64,000 bases of DNA from Strigamia acuminata (lineage: Eukaryota; Arthropoda; Chilopoda; Geophilomorpha; Linotaeniidae). The notes beneath the pieces were generated by a model. That model worked only from the letters and a program-made list of their open reading frames with translations, ran no database searches and had not been told where the DNA came from. Location: contig OX442316.1 in NCBI GenBank assembly GCA_949358305.1, positions 8,928,001 to 8,992,000 of the forward strand. The letters run 5' to 3'. Below are positions 27,135-38,375 of this stretch, piece after piece. Position 1 is the first letter of the stretch; each line of letters begins with the position of its first letter. The position numbers and the translations under genes were made by a program.

Positions 27135-27630
27135 CTTATCTTTTCTTTTCTTTATTTTTCAGTGTTAACTCTTTGAGGTAGATTTGTTTTGTGTGGAAAG
27201 TTGAGGTTGAATTTAAAAATGTTTGACAAAAATCTGTGACAAATTGAGTGTGGCCTTTTTTGAAAATTATATTTCAAGGTTTTATTTTAATTTTGTTTAA
27301 TATTTTATTAGCTTTCAATAGAAACTTGTATTTTTTGTGTTTATTGTTGCTGTATCTGAAGAGATATTGTGAATACAATTGACAAAAATTAAAATTTGAA
27401 TTTTATAGTTGTTAAAAAGTGTCTCCAGGTGGAGGCATGTTCTGGGACATAAATTGGAATAACTCCCCACACACCATCTCTAAAATTTTACTCAATGAAA
27501 ACTTGAAAATATGAGAATGTGAAACGTATAAAACTGTTTTATTTTTATTTTCAAATAACATTTTGCTTCTAACATATGAATCATTAAAAATAGTGATGAA
27601 TTTTTGCGATAAGATAGGTATATATATAGT

Positions 27631-27651
27631 AAAAAAAAAAAAAAAAAAAAA
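27631..27651. repeat. poly(A) run
   Basis: 21 consecutive A residues, about 100 bp downstream of the Ig-domain gene on its minus strand (where it reads as T). Confidence 0.9.
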
Positions 27652-27747
27652 TACAATTAATGGAAGATTATTGAAAAAGAGTTTGCCAAAAAGATTTATT
27701 TAAAAAATTAAAAACAACAAAAAACATTCGTGCTTATTAACCTGTGA

Positions 27748-28585
27748 TTACGATTTGCACATCCGCACATTAATTTCCGTAGACAAGTGTAACTCTTCCT
27801 GAATTACTTCACATTTGTAGACGCCCGCATCTTCAAGTGTAAAGTTCCACAATCGTAATTTTGATGTGTTCAATGCCCTTTCTAATGTAAATCTTGAATC
27901 GGTTCCCCGAAGGGAACTGTTTTCAGCAAGCAGATGTGCCCGTGTTTCTCCTCCGAGCACTGACATTTTCTTCCACGAAAGCGTCTGTCAAGGTAAAAAT
28001 TTATGCATAAAACAATCAATCATTATTTATAAGAAAAAAAATTCTTACCAAGTTTGACGAGGAAACTGGCAATCCTTCCACGGAGCAAGTTAAGGTCAAA
28101 TCTCCCTTGATTCGAGGGCACTTGTACATGTCGGTTTTCAGGAACGGTTGAGTGTAATTCACTTTTTCAGTGGTAGGTATTAAATCATGAATCCAAGCGG
28201 GTGTAAAGGGTTTCTCAGATATTTTCATCGTTGTTGTTTCATGTGTCCATATTACAGATCCGTTATTTGGTACCCTTAAGAGCGAACCTTTCAAGCCGGG
28301 CCCTCGAACATGATAGACGAAATCAACGGTTCGATTAGCAACCGGAGGTGGGAAATTAAACGCGGAGCTACGGTAACTATCAGGAGGAAGTTTTGGTGGT
28401 GGCACTCCGTGTTTTCCTTCGTATAATTTGATGGCTTCTTGGTAACGCTTACGCCATAACTGATACGCTTCTTGCCAATGTGAACGTTGGGTCGGTATTG
28501 TTTTGGTTGTTGATAAAGCAAAGATATGGGAACATAAAACGAAAATGGCAAAAAGAGTTATTAAGCTGCGCTTGTGCTGTGCCAT
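27748..28585 (-). CDS. secreted single Ig-domain protein
   Basis: Two exons, 28049-28585 and 27748-27984, are joined across a 64-nt intron (donor TTG|GTAAGA, acceptor TTGACAG|ACG, phase 0), giving 257 residues. Residues 1-24 are a signal peptide (hydrophobic LITLFAIFVLCSHIFAL). A basic/aromatic linker (WQEAYQLWRKRYQEAIKLYE) follows. The last ~100 residues form an Ig-like domain: Cys in LTCSV, Trp in LTLSWKK (created exactly across the splice junction), and DAGVYKCEV near the C-terminus. Several N-x-S/T sites support secretion. No membrane segment is present, so it is probably extracellular; the partner is unknown. A minus-strand AATAAA lies at 27695-27700. The exon model is strong; the function is unassigned. 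Confidence 0.85.
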
Positions 28586-28595
28586 TGCAGGAAGA

Positions 28596-29215
28596 CGAAT
28601 GAGTCTTCCTAGAGTTGATGACCTAAAAGGATTATTGCTTAGGGCAAGAACTAATGATCTGGTTGTTATTTAATCGTTGTTTGTGGCGATAGTCAAGGTC
28701 AGAAAGGAGATAATGATCTTTTTCTCTCTCTGGAAGTGTGGGAAATGTCATTGCACTCGTTTTAAAACAGTTTTTGACTTTATGGTCCATGGTTGTAGTG
28801 TGTGTGGTATTGGGTTTTGGGTTAAGAGTGATTCAATTTTCGCATAAATATTTTGAACACGTGCACACATTGGCATCCAGCTTCTATTTCTTAAAATCAG
28901 TTGGTGAGATAGTCAAGAAAAAATGAAAAAATAATTTTCCTCATTGGAAGATGAATAAAAGTAACACAATACTTACCTCAACGTATGGAACCGGAAAATG
29001 AAAATGGCATTTGGAGTGAGGTATAAAAAAGTCTTCATCGTGCTGTTACATTGACTTTTCTAGAGTTAATGACCTGAAGGGATTATTGCTTAGGAAAAAA
29101 CACCGATTTGATTGTGGTTTTAATCGGTGTTTGTAAAATCTTTTTTTTTCTTTTTGCAGGTAGTAATACTACAAATGTCATTGCACTTAACGAAGACAGT
29201 TTTTGGTTTCACTTT
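28596..29215. repeat. duplicated upstream segment of the Ig gene
   Basis: The segment just 5' of the Ig gene (28596-28785) recurs at about 29056-29215: AGAGTTGATGACCTAAAAGG versus AGAGTTAATGACCTGAAGGG, then ATTATTGCTTAGG in both, and AAATGTCATTGCACT in both. The second copy carries a short ORF start like that of the gene but no Ig body, so it looks like a partial tandem duplication of the promoter and 5' end. Confidence 0.6.
28977..29038 (-). pseudogene. possible orphan first exon of an Ig-gene paralogue
   Basis: Within the duplicated segment the minus strand has an ATG at 29036-29038 and 20 further codons, rich in hydrophobic residues (MKTFLYLTPNAIFIFRF), ending in a near-perfect donor TTGAG|GTAAGTATT. 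No matching Ig exon lies downstream. It may be a remnant of a lost paralogue, or an alternative 5' exon of the Ig gene. Confidence 0.3.
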
Positions 29216-30479
29216 TTTCCATTTTGTTGCGTAAGATTATGGTCATCAATACATAAGGAAAGGTTTAAGCATCTACATACCGATTAGCTTTCGTGTGTCG
29301 TGACAAACCATTTTTTTTCCTTTAGTTCATATAATATTAGTAATATGCAGTGGTCATCCGATAAAATATTTGCTCTAATATAAGTTATCTCTTGTGAGTG
29401 ATATCACAAATGCGTTTACATTATTAATCTTCTAAATTTAGATTCTCTTACATTCATTCAGTATATTGATGCAGATGCTAGAGCTTATTTCGCCGAGTGC
29501 TACCAATGTAAAATTTAATTTTTGAAATTTTATGTGTCATATTAATTTTATAATTTTAGCAACCACGTGTTATAGAATGACCATGATAAAAATACTATAT
29601 TTTGATATCATCGAGCCTTGACATAAACTGATTATTTATGTTACAAACATCAGGTTTGAGGCATCGCTACATCATGTGACGTAGCTTTTAGCCAACTGTT
29701 TTAACTCTTTAAGTAAATTTATACTGTGTGTATACCATCTGCTTGAATTTCACTTATACTGTTAGTTATAAATGTGGCTCAATTGTGATGCGGTCACCAT
29801 ACTCACCAATAATACCACGCTGTAAATAATTAATGACATTAATATTGTGTTTGATTAATAGTGATATGGCTCAATGGTCTAAATTTACAAACCGCTAAAA
29901 TGTTGTTATTGTCACGCTCGACATGCAGAGATCTTTTACCGATATTCACACTATGGAATGAATCGTAGCGGACGTTGATACTCTAAATAGTTCCAAAAGC
30001 AAATATTCTAAACACCTTAATTCTGTCTTATTTTTAACGATTTTGACAGTATAAAATTCCATTTTATTTTTATTGTGCATGTAAAAATCTTAAGGTTTTC
30101 AATAGACAACTCAATTTATTGAATAATATGTGACTCGCATACAGTACATCAAACATTAAAAACCATGTATCCTACACATTCGTTAGAATTATTTCTAAAA
30201 TAATTAAAAAACGTTTATAGTTTATCACTTCAAACACATAATGTGTATCGTTACAAAAAGTTATGAGGGAGAAGAATGCAAAAGAGCTCTTAAAAACACC
30301 TCTAGTAAAGTTTTAATGTCATACAGTAATAATGAACACAGTTACACGGTGCTCGAAAAACACTCAATAGATTATCTATAAAATTTGTTGGAATTGATGT
30401 TTGTCACGCAGTTTCAACCGAGTGTTATGAAAGCTGCTGTCATCGAGGGCACATTTTTTTACGAGTTCAGCACTTCAGC
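29216..30479. other. intergenic, nothing recognised
   Basis: AT-rich sequence between the Ig gene region (minus) and the channel gene (plus). It presumably holds the channel promoter, but no convincing core element was seen. Confidence 0.5.
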
Positions 30480-32335
30480 ATGTCTCCGACATATAATCGG
30501 CGCTGTTTCCACGTACAACAAAAATTCTTTATTCATCGAAGAAGAAACGAACGCAAAAAGAAAATGATAGACGAATCTGTAAATCAGATGGGTGTTTGGC
30601 GAGTTTTTGACAGAAAACGCGGGACTTGGGTGAGAGTTTCTTGGCTTTTTATCACTTTGTTATGCAGTATTGGATGTTTGAACCACATTGCTTTGCGCAT
30701 CAATGAATTTATTGAAAATCCAGTTGCAATTGATCTGCGTTTGCAACACAGGAGCCATATTTTTTACCCATCTGTCACAATATGCTCCGGTGTACTAGGA
30801 ACTTATCTTAAACAAGATCTGAAACGGTGGCAGCAGCAGAAATTGTGTGTGAAAAATAAGACAAACTGCACTGAGAGAGTAATGGCCGATATCGCTTCAT
30901 TGACAAAATCTATTGTTCAAGCGGATGTAGATTGGATGTGGAATGAGGAGGCTGCTGTGCATCCTTACGATATTAAAATCGAGGAATCTGTAAGTGATTA
31001 TTACAGTTATAGTTTGATGTATGCAAATCAATAAGTTTTGGTTCTTTACAGTGTTCTTCTTCAAGAGGTGTTGCAACTAAGAAATGTAAACAAGCAATTT
31101 TTCCAATTCCGCTGCGTTTTATTAACACTTTGTGGGGACGATGCATAGATATCTCATTTCGTGAGTAAAATGAAGTTGAATGACATCAATTGATCGATAC
31201 TTTGCTCATTGTTTATCGTGATTAGCTAAACCAATGCCGTATCGAGGATCGTTTACGGGGTTTACCATTCTGTTAAACACTGCAGAAATTGAAAAGTACA
31301 AAGCTTCAGAAGAAGAGTACTATGTAAAATTAATTAATTTTTTTCTATGTAGAAAATATTACAAATGTTTTTATTTATTTCAGTTTTTCTTACATACTCG
31401 TGGTATAAGTCCTCGACATGATGCTCCCTTCATAGCACAAGCTGTAAAAGTTGGATATGAAACATCGATTCGAGTTTCCATTCAAGAAGTATGAGTCAAT
31501 TTAATTTCAATATATACATACCGTATTTTACCGATTAAGAGTCGCCCTCGAATAGTAGCTGCCCTCGAATAGTAACCGCGGCTGAAGCACCAAGAATACC
31601 GTATTTTTGCAAAAGTACGGTATTGTTTTCGTATTTAACCTCACGAACGATGATCGTACGCTTCGTTCAGACTTCGTTTGTTACATTAAACAAATGTACC
31701 AAACGAAAAATTGCTGACAAAACTGGCAGTTTTGAATAAGAGCCGCGGCTAAAATACTGTATATATTTTTTTTACTGATAAATTACTAAATCTCATTTTT
31801 CTAGTACGAGTTTTTAAATACCAAGCGAAAACCTTGTACGTCTGAAGCAGAAGCTGTTCAATGCCAGAACGATTGCATTGATGATTTAATGGCCAAAAAG
31901 TTAACTTGCAGGTATGGATTGAGCTGTTTTAAAAACAGGATTTAAAAACTTGGTAATTTTTTTAGCCTACCTTTTGTTGAATCCGAAAACTTAAGGGATT
32001 GCAAATCAGTAAAGGATTTTTTCAAGTCCTTTCAAGCTGCTTATGAAGTTTATTCAATATTCAAGAGTAGCGATTGCCAGTGCAAGCAAAAATGTAACAA
32101 AACTTCGTATACAATGTCCATAACTGAACAGAAATTGGAGAGCGTGAATGTCACGCACGTTGCTCTGTTTTATCCACAAAATAGTTATGAAACCATGGTT
32201 GAATACTCAGTGTACTCACTATCCGCTTTGATTAGTGAAATTGGTGGGACTTTAGGGCTTTATTTAGGCTTGAATGTGATGAGAATGTTTGATGTAATAG
32301 AATTACTTTTCCACTATTTATCCTACATCAAATAG
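30480..32335 (+). CDS. DEG/ENaC (pickpocket-like) sodium channel subunit
   Basis: Six exons: 30480-30989, 31052-31160, 31226-31323, 31384-31488, 31805-31911 and 31966-32335. All have GT-AG introns and phases close, giving 432 residues if the first ATG is used (Met29 at 30564 is an alternative). TM1 is WLFITLLCSIGCLNHIALRI. YPSVTICS is the post-TM1 FPAVTICN-type motif. A Cys-rich extracellular loop follows (CTSEAEAVQCQNDC, DCQCKQKCNKTSY). TM2 is announced by ALISEIGGTLGLYLGLNVM. These are hallmarks of trimeric amiloride-sensitive cation channels. It is short for the family (usually 500 or more). The usual His-Gly gating pair before TM1 reads Met-Gly, and the G-x-S filter reads G-L-N. The overall assignment is firm; the ion and stimulus are unknown. 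Confidence 0.9.
31518..31762. mobile_element. MITE in intron 4 of the channel gene
   Basis: The ends are imperfect inverted repeats: ATACCGTATTTTACCG on the left, and ATACAGTATTTTAGCCG as the reverse complement of the right. The interior contains direct repeats of GCCCTCGAATAGTA and GCCGCGGCT-type motifs. TATATA-like sequence flanks both sides. It accounts for intron 4 being 316 nt while the other introns are 54-65 nt. Confidence 0.6.
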
Positions 32336-32600
32336 TAGGTCTTAGTTACTTTTACTCCGAAATGTTATAACCTAGACAAGACGTGTAGATTTACATTACA
32401 AATATGGCCGTGTGCACTTCTCTTTTTAAATTTAATTTGTGACATGTATTTTCTATATTTATATGTGCGGTATACGGAGGCATATTCTGATGCTTTCATT
32501 CATTAGGAAAGTTGTATAAGCAGTGGTTATTAGATAAGTAAGCTTGAATTAAACAACAATATGACTTAAAATAGCTAAATTTCAATGCGTTTGCACAATT

Positions 32601-32941
32601 CATTTCAGAGAAATGCAACCTTTGCGCTCTAGGCTGATATCAATTCAAGGGTATGTATACATTGTATGCTCAAAGTCATTGTAATGATTGTAGTCACGTA
32701 ACAGTTTTAAATTATCTCTGTGAACGTTGACTGGTGACTTTTGAAATTGAACCGCTGTATATTTCAACAACAAAAAATTGTATGCTACAAGCCATCAGTC
32801 ACGTTCTCAAAGATAATTTAAAACAACTACGTGACCACAGTCACAACAATGACTATGAGCATACAATGTAGACTATATACAGCCTTGATAGTACAGTACT
32901 TGTATTAGCCCAGAGTGCAAAGTTTGCATTTCTCTAAAATG
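32601..32941. mobile_element. 341-bp fold-back element with ~150-bp arms
   Basis: The left arm begins CATTTCAGAGAAATGCAACC and the reverse complement of the right end begins CATTTTAGAGAAATGCAAAC. The similarity continues through ACATTGTATGCTC, GTCATTGT, GTCACGTA and TTTTAAATTATCT in both arms, so nearly the whole element is one imperfect palindrome with a short loop near 32765. It lies between the channel and cytochrome genes. Transcribed, it would form a long hairpin RNA. Confidence 0.75.
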
Positions 32942-33131
32942 ACATGTGTAAACTATGGTTGATATTTATCTTGAAATGATGGCGGTTCAATTGTTATCGT
33001 TTAGTCACATGTATCTGTATAATTATCACTGATGTAATAACTTTGACCTTAACATAAAAGCAATTACTTGCTTTCAAACTTCGTGTGTTGATGTATACTT
33101 CGTGTACGGTACACTTCCCAATTTATGAGCC

Positions 33132-34435
33132 ATGAATCCGCAATTAGCAAACAAATTTCGATTCTTGACACTTCTCGGGTTTTCACAACTATTTAGTGCA
33201 TTGGTCATTATTTTTATATTTGTATGGCTTCTTCATTTTGAGGGAGGATTTGCATGGAATAGCGACCCCAAAAGACAATTTAATTTTCATCCATTGTTTA
33301 TGATATTAGGTTTCATGATCTGTTACACACAAGGTAACTTTCCATTTTTTTTTATTTCAAGTTATATTATAACTTATATTTGTTGTTTTATTTTTATTTA
33401 TTTATTTACTTGTTTGTTTAATTTTGTTTTTATTTTTATTTTTATTTTTATTTTCATTTCAGCTGCTTTAGTTTATCGTACTTTTCCACAAGTTGCAAAA
33501 CCAACGCTTAAATTAGTGCATCTGACATTTCAAGTTCTAGGCTTAATATTCATAATTATAGCTTTGGTTGCCATATTTGATTCAAATAATCACCATGTCC
33601 CACCATATCCGAATATGTTCAGTTTACACAGTTGGTTGGGAATGGGAACTGTGGTTCTCTTTTGCTTACAAGTAAGATCATTAGAAAACATTATTATAAC
33701 TTTAAAATGGGTCAGGCGAATTGCTGTAAGGAATAAACCATCAATTCAAAAACGTGTTGAAAAAGTTAAATTGGTGATGATTTTAATGTCACCTTGAAAA
33801 TTGATCTTTGACCTTGGAATGATGGTCCATCGCGGTCAATTATGGTCAAACTTTTGTTTGAGATACCAACCATGAAAATTTAGAATTACAAAGTTGCAGA
33901 GCATGGTTTATTTGCGAGGAAAAAGTTGCTTTCTCCGGGTTTGCGTCACTGCATTAAGTAGTTCGCCTGGCACTTTTTAAAGTACACACACTATGTTTAG
34001 GTTGTTTGTTTTGTTCATATAGTTTCAATTTAAAGTTAATATATTTTTGTATTTTTAGCTATGGTTTGGAATTGTTGCTTTTTTAACCCCTGGATTCCCA
34101 CAATCAATAAAAATATTCTACTTACCAATTCATACGTTTTTCGGTTGTGCTATTTTCATAATGGCCGTGGCCACTTCATTGATGGGGATTTACAAAAAAG
34201 CTTCTTATGACCCGTAAACAGTAAATAATATATATACATACATACAAATAATGACAAAAAAATGTTTTACTTATTTAGCAAATACTCAGAATTTACGGCT
34301 GCGGGAGTATTAGCTAATTGTCTAGGATTAGTTCTCATCCTTTTGGCCATGTGTGTCACTTATTTATTAGCCAACAATGACTACAAACGTCAACCTCGAC
34401 AGGATGATGAGCTAATTATTGCCGCGAAGTTTTAA
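33132..34435 (+). CDS. cytochrome b561 family protein
   Basis: Four exons, 33132-33333, 33463-33671, 34059-34213 and 34279-34435, join in phase to 240 residues. This is a six-helix di-haem transmembrane protein that passes electrons from cytosolic ascorbate across vesicle, lysosomal or plasma membranes. The four haem-ligand histidines are present in the expected order: His53 (NFHPLFM), His87 (LVHLTFQ), His123 (LHSWLGM) and His162 (PIHTFFG), pairing 53/123 and 87/162. The N-terminal SDPKRQFNFHP and K84 region resemble ascorbate-site sequence. The length is normal for the family. In the third exon the donor CC|GTAAAC cuts just before an in-frame stop; reading through the intron would truncate the protein after DP and lose the last helix. 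Confidence 0.92.
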
Positions 34436-34669
34436 ATGTAGTACATATTTATGTTTATTAATTATTTTAATAAGTTATGTTTGTTTTAAATTTGAGAAGT
34501 AAAGAAAGTATACAATGCGGTAATTTTGTGAATTGATTGAAAGATGAAAATCTGTTTTCATGAGGAACTAATAATTCTCGACTTAATATGACGTGGATCA
34601 GGAAACTAAATCAATATAGTTCTTCAAAACTCTCCAAATTGCAAAAATATGGTTCTAAACTGCAAAGAA

Positions 34670-35065
34670 GTTGACACCATACAAGCAGGTTGACAGGGTA
34701 AAAACTACTGACTTTTTATTCTTAAGCAAAAGATGTAAAAGAAGGAGTTTTAATCCCCCACATTCCGATAATCACGTGACCAAAGGGTCAGTAAACTGGC
34801 CCCAGCGTGATTACGTGATTACACAAAACAAATTCAAAATCAACACAATCAACAACTACACAAATCAAAAACATCAAATCAAACATAAATGTAAATTATG
34901 TTATTAACAAATCTATCAAATCTAAATGAATAAAAATAATAAATTCACTAAATATTTCAAATGATTAAAGCACTTAAAAAACAACACAAACGATATGAAA
35001 ACGACATAAATTGATATTAAATGTCATGAATTGATAAAGCACTTAAACTAGTCTAGTTCCCCCTT
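34670..35065 (-). mobile_element. possible diverged LTR remnant
   Basis: The A-rich stretch 34800-35050 resembles the 3' half of the BEL LTR (47036-47565) in composition and in its end, ...AAACTAGTCTAGTTCC compared with AAATCAGTCTAGATTT. On the minus strand it is preceded by CCCCAAAGGGGGAAC, which would serve as a polypurine tract. No pol remnant was recognised at 35.1-35.9 kb. This could be a solo or truncated LTR of a related BEL element; an alignment is needed to confirm it. Confidence 0.3.
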
Positions 35066-35917
35066 TGGGGTTCGCTTCACCGCACTACAACTCTTTTTTC
35101 AGGGACGATTTGGCACGTTCGGGTTTTAGATTAGGCTCCAATGTAGCTGCGCCGAGCTTGTGATTTTCAAACTAGGTAAATCTATCCGTTATATTTTTCA
35201 AGTTCCTTTTATAATGTTTTTTTTTTTACCTTTTTTAGCACATTGTAATCCGTAAATGGTTTCCGAAAACGCGACCCAAAAATGTAACATCGTGTGTGGT
35301 ACCGACCCGACATTCCAAGGCTCGAGGAATGATTTTAACTTAACCCGTTTCAGTTGAAGGATGATTTTTTGATTTTACGACACCCGAGTTGAACAATTGC
35401 AACCGAAAAACTTGAATAAGTATAGTTCATTAACCGACAATCGAAGTATAAACGAAAAGGAAAATGAAATACGGATTTGAAAATATTTCTCACTTTGCAG
35501 ATTAGAGTTCATCAAGACGTAAAGTACCAAAATTTTAACTCGGGCGTGTAACCTTAATGATATTAAACCAAATCCAATACGTAGATATAGCTCAACAATT
35601 AAAATCGGAGACTACTCATTAGGTTATTGAGAAAAACGGTGCGCAAGGTTTTTCTTCATGGTAATGTTTTTGTAAAATTGTGCACGATTATACTTTAAAC
35701 AACCTCCACCCGAGTTCCAATCTCAGGAAAATTATGAAAGCTATTTTTCATACTGCGAATAATGTGGAATGATTTTTCAAAGAATTCAACACGTAAAGGA
35801 AAATTTATACACAATGCTGTGGAAATAATTCACGGTTTGGCCGAAAATATTCATGAACATAAGAATTGGGACCGAATTGGATCCACTACAGCCTCCATTA
35901 GCCGTACAGGGAAACCA
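35066..35917. other. intergenic, nothing recognised
   Basis: No gene is supportable. This may be the interior of the tentative LTR-element remnant to its left. Confidence 0.4.
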
Positions 35918-36811
35918 CCGTGGTTAAACAAGAAAAAATGCGTTATCACAATCACGAGGAAAACATTACTCGTGATCCAGCATTTATTTTTATTTTTATG
36001 AAATGTTTAGGCTAATTCTTAATGGTACTCTTAAACGAGTTTATTACATCATTATCTTTTATTAGCTGCATTCGGAAATAAAACTAAACAAACACACTTG
36101 AAGGTCATAAATGTGTTTTGACTTGACTGACAGCAGATGAGCATTAGCTAAAATTTTGTGAGTTGAATCGAAACCAAACTCCAATAAACATGCAGAAACT
36201 TTATATGAGATTTTGTGAAAACGAGTAATTTTATTCAGTAGTTCTAATTATCACGATACAATAAGGGGTTTCAAAAATGACACCCTGAAGTGATTATGAT
36301 GATAAACTGGATTGATAGTAATTTACTAAATTTACAGTACTTCGATGCGAATATGTGGTAAATCCACTTTTGGTTCAATATATTTTATTTTACATGAGTT
36401 CACAAATGGCATCAATCCTCGGTCACTCTGCTTGGTTTATGTCGGCTTGATTGTTGAGGCTGCGATGCTGTTGGATTGTGTTGAGTTGTAGTGTAAAAGT
36501 GACTTTACTTCCTGTTGAAGCAGTATTTATAACCCAAGATCAGATGACTGGTTGTGGATTATCATCTATTGTCTCGCTAAATCACATGATCAGCCCAGGT
36601 ATGAGATGTGAAAGTCGGTCACACTTAGGAATGTCGATGAATATTTATTACTAAATTTAAACAACGAAATAACATAAATAAAATAATAAGAAAACATTTT
36701 TATTTATTTAGGAACTACAGTTGTTTTAACATTACCTTAAGCGAGGGATTTTTAGTGATTTCTGATTTCTTTCTGAGATCACCACACCTCTGAATGTATT
36801 TATTTGCAAAT

Positions 36812-37751
36812 TTATTTTCTGAGTGGAATACTAGTAAATTTGATACTTTTATCGTATAGACCGATACAAAATGGTGGCAAGCAAAAATGTCCAGCAGGGC
36901 AACAATGTATATTATCACTACAGCAAACTGCATCTGGAAGAGGGCAACAACCTCCTGGACATTCAGTTTCACCAGACGGGCAGAATCCAACTTGTTCCTC
37001 TAGTTTTGTTAAGTCTGTGCAATGTAATGATATAAATAGCGTTCAAATATTTTTTTTTTATAATTTAGTTATGAAATGGTTGTAACGGTACCGTACCTAA
37101 GTCGATCATAGGCTCACTCTCGCGTTCAGCCGGAACGCAATATGGTGGGTTACACGTGTATCCATTAGGACAGCAGTGTTGATTGTCGGAGCAGCAAACT
37201 GCACTTGGCATGGGACAGCAACCAGCTGGACATTGAGTTTGACCGCTAGGGCAGATTTGAACATCGGTCACAGTTTCTGCACAAGACATTTAATCAGAAT
37301 TTAATGTGCAGCCAGAATCTTATTTTCAAGTAAACTTACTTTTTATGGCCGGAATTTTTGTTCTCACTAAATAAACAATAAATAAATAAATATTTGATAC
37401 CTTAACGCGATAAAATTCTAATTTTAAATTTTTACTTTCTGATTCACTCGAATGTAAGGCCGCCAATAGTGATTTAGGAACGCATTTTCCCCCGGTAACA
37501 TCGCAGTTGTAACCGTTGGGGCAGCAATGCTCACCATCGGAGCAACAGGTTGCGGATGGGTATGGGCAACAGCCATATCCACCCGTAACAAGTTTGCAAC
37601 ATGTGGAGCCACCAGGGCACATACTTCCATCGGGGCATTGATCTAAAAATCATTGAATGGTTAAATGACAGTTTGAATTTTATAATAACTTACCCGCTTG
37701 AACGTAAGCCAAACAAACGGCAAACGCCAAGAAGGGAATTAGTGTGTTCAT
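36812..37751 (-). CDS. three-domain granulin-like secreted protein, copy A
   Basis: Five exons, 37694-37751, 37436-37642, 37340-37366 (27 nt), 37097-37276 and 36812-37014, join in phase 1 throughout to 224 residues. Residues 1-19 are a signal peptide ([19 protein letters not shown]). Domain 1 (Cys22-Cys73) has the complete 12-Cys granulin pattern, including [15 protein letters not shown]. Domains 2 (Cys106-Cys144) and 3 (Cys169-Cys207) are 10-Cys versions lacking one internal CC pair. The microexon supplies a basic linker (MRTKIPAIK) between domains 1 and 2. Granulins are disulfide-ladder modules found in extracellular growth factors and some protease tails; the role here is unknown. A minus-strand AATAAA overlaps the TAA stop. 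Confidence 0.88.
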
Positions 37752-37827
37752 AATTTAAGCAGTGTAAGTTAGGTATGGTTAGTGACTTGGTTGATGTAAA
37801 TAGTAGTATTGCTAAAATTGTCCCAGC

Positions 37828-37838
37828 TTATATATAGT
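37828..37838 (-). promoter_or_regulatory. TATA box of granulin copy A
   Basis: On the minus strand CTATATATAAG lies about 80 bp upstream of the ATG, compatible with a start about 30 nt downstream and a roughly 50-nt leader. The equivalent in copy B is CTATATATGTATACG near 40013-40026, slightly altered. Confidence 0.6.
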
Positions 37839-38315
37839 AAGACTGGTGGTCATGTGATTGCATAATGTAATCAGATACTTGACAGGTTGTCATATGAATA
37901 ACTTCTTATATTTGCACAGTGTAATTGTTTAATCTAACAATGTTACTTTCGTTATGTTATCTTTCAGTAAAAAACTTTAATTTTCAGTGTAATTTTAAAA
38001 TTAAATATAAAATTATATGATTATTATTTTATTTTCTGATAAAACGTTTAGTTGTTAGTTTGGTATTTTTATTACCACATGTTTTTAATAAACCTAAACA
38101 AGTGTTTTCTATATATTTTATTTTGAATTTTTATTACTGTGATAGAATTTGCGAAAAAAGTTTAATTCTTTAAAACTGTTGTATGTCAACTACACGGGTA
38201 AACTGGATTTTTATTACATCGTGATAATTGATAAAAATAAATAAGAAAGAGAAGGAAAAAGTCGCCGCACGGACGCGAACTCATTTACTAAGAATACTGG
38301 ACCACGTAGAAATGT

Positions 38316-38375
38316 TCATAAAAATTGTCGCTTTTTTCCTATGCCTAGCATGGAAAAAGGCGACAATTTTTATGA
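38316..38375. repeat. 60-bp perfect-ended hairpin
   Basis: TCATAAAAATTGTCGC on the left and its exact inverse on the right flank a short centre with TTTTTTCC/GGAAAAAGG. It sits exactly at the right boundary of duplication unit A, where unit B shows no such hairpin. It could be a tiny fold-back element or a scar of the duplication. Confidence 0.7.

Larger units (their letters stand above)
35918..38310. repeat. tandem duplication unit A (granulin)
   Basis: This unit aligns with 38622-40490: the left-edge text TGGTTAAACAAGAAAAAATG, the 3' flank with TAGCTGCATT and TGACAGCAGATGAGCATTAG, the whole granulin gene, and the right-edge text GTCGCCGCACGGACGCGAAC all recur. Unit A contains about 485 bp extra (36165-36650) that includes a MITE-like AATAAGGGGTTTCA end, an insertion after duplication or a deletion from unit B. 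Confidence 0.85.

Noticed and set aside
28738-28926. Hydrophobic 62-residue plus-strand ORF upstream of the Ig gene
   Set aside because: It falls in the duplicated upstream segment, is not preserved in the other copy, and lies antisense to the probable promoter.
37424-37630. Ala/His-rich minus-strand ORF over granulin exon 2
   Set aside because: Out-of-frame shadow; the correct frame has the granulin cysteine pattern.
38255-38315. tRNA or SINE head at GCCGCACGGACGCGAACTCA (also 40438-40490)
   Set aside because: A B-box-like GAGTTCGCGTC is visible on the minus strand but no matching A box at correct spacing nor cloverleaf; the two copies are explained by the granulin duplication.
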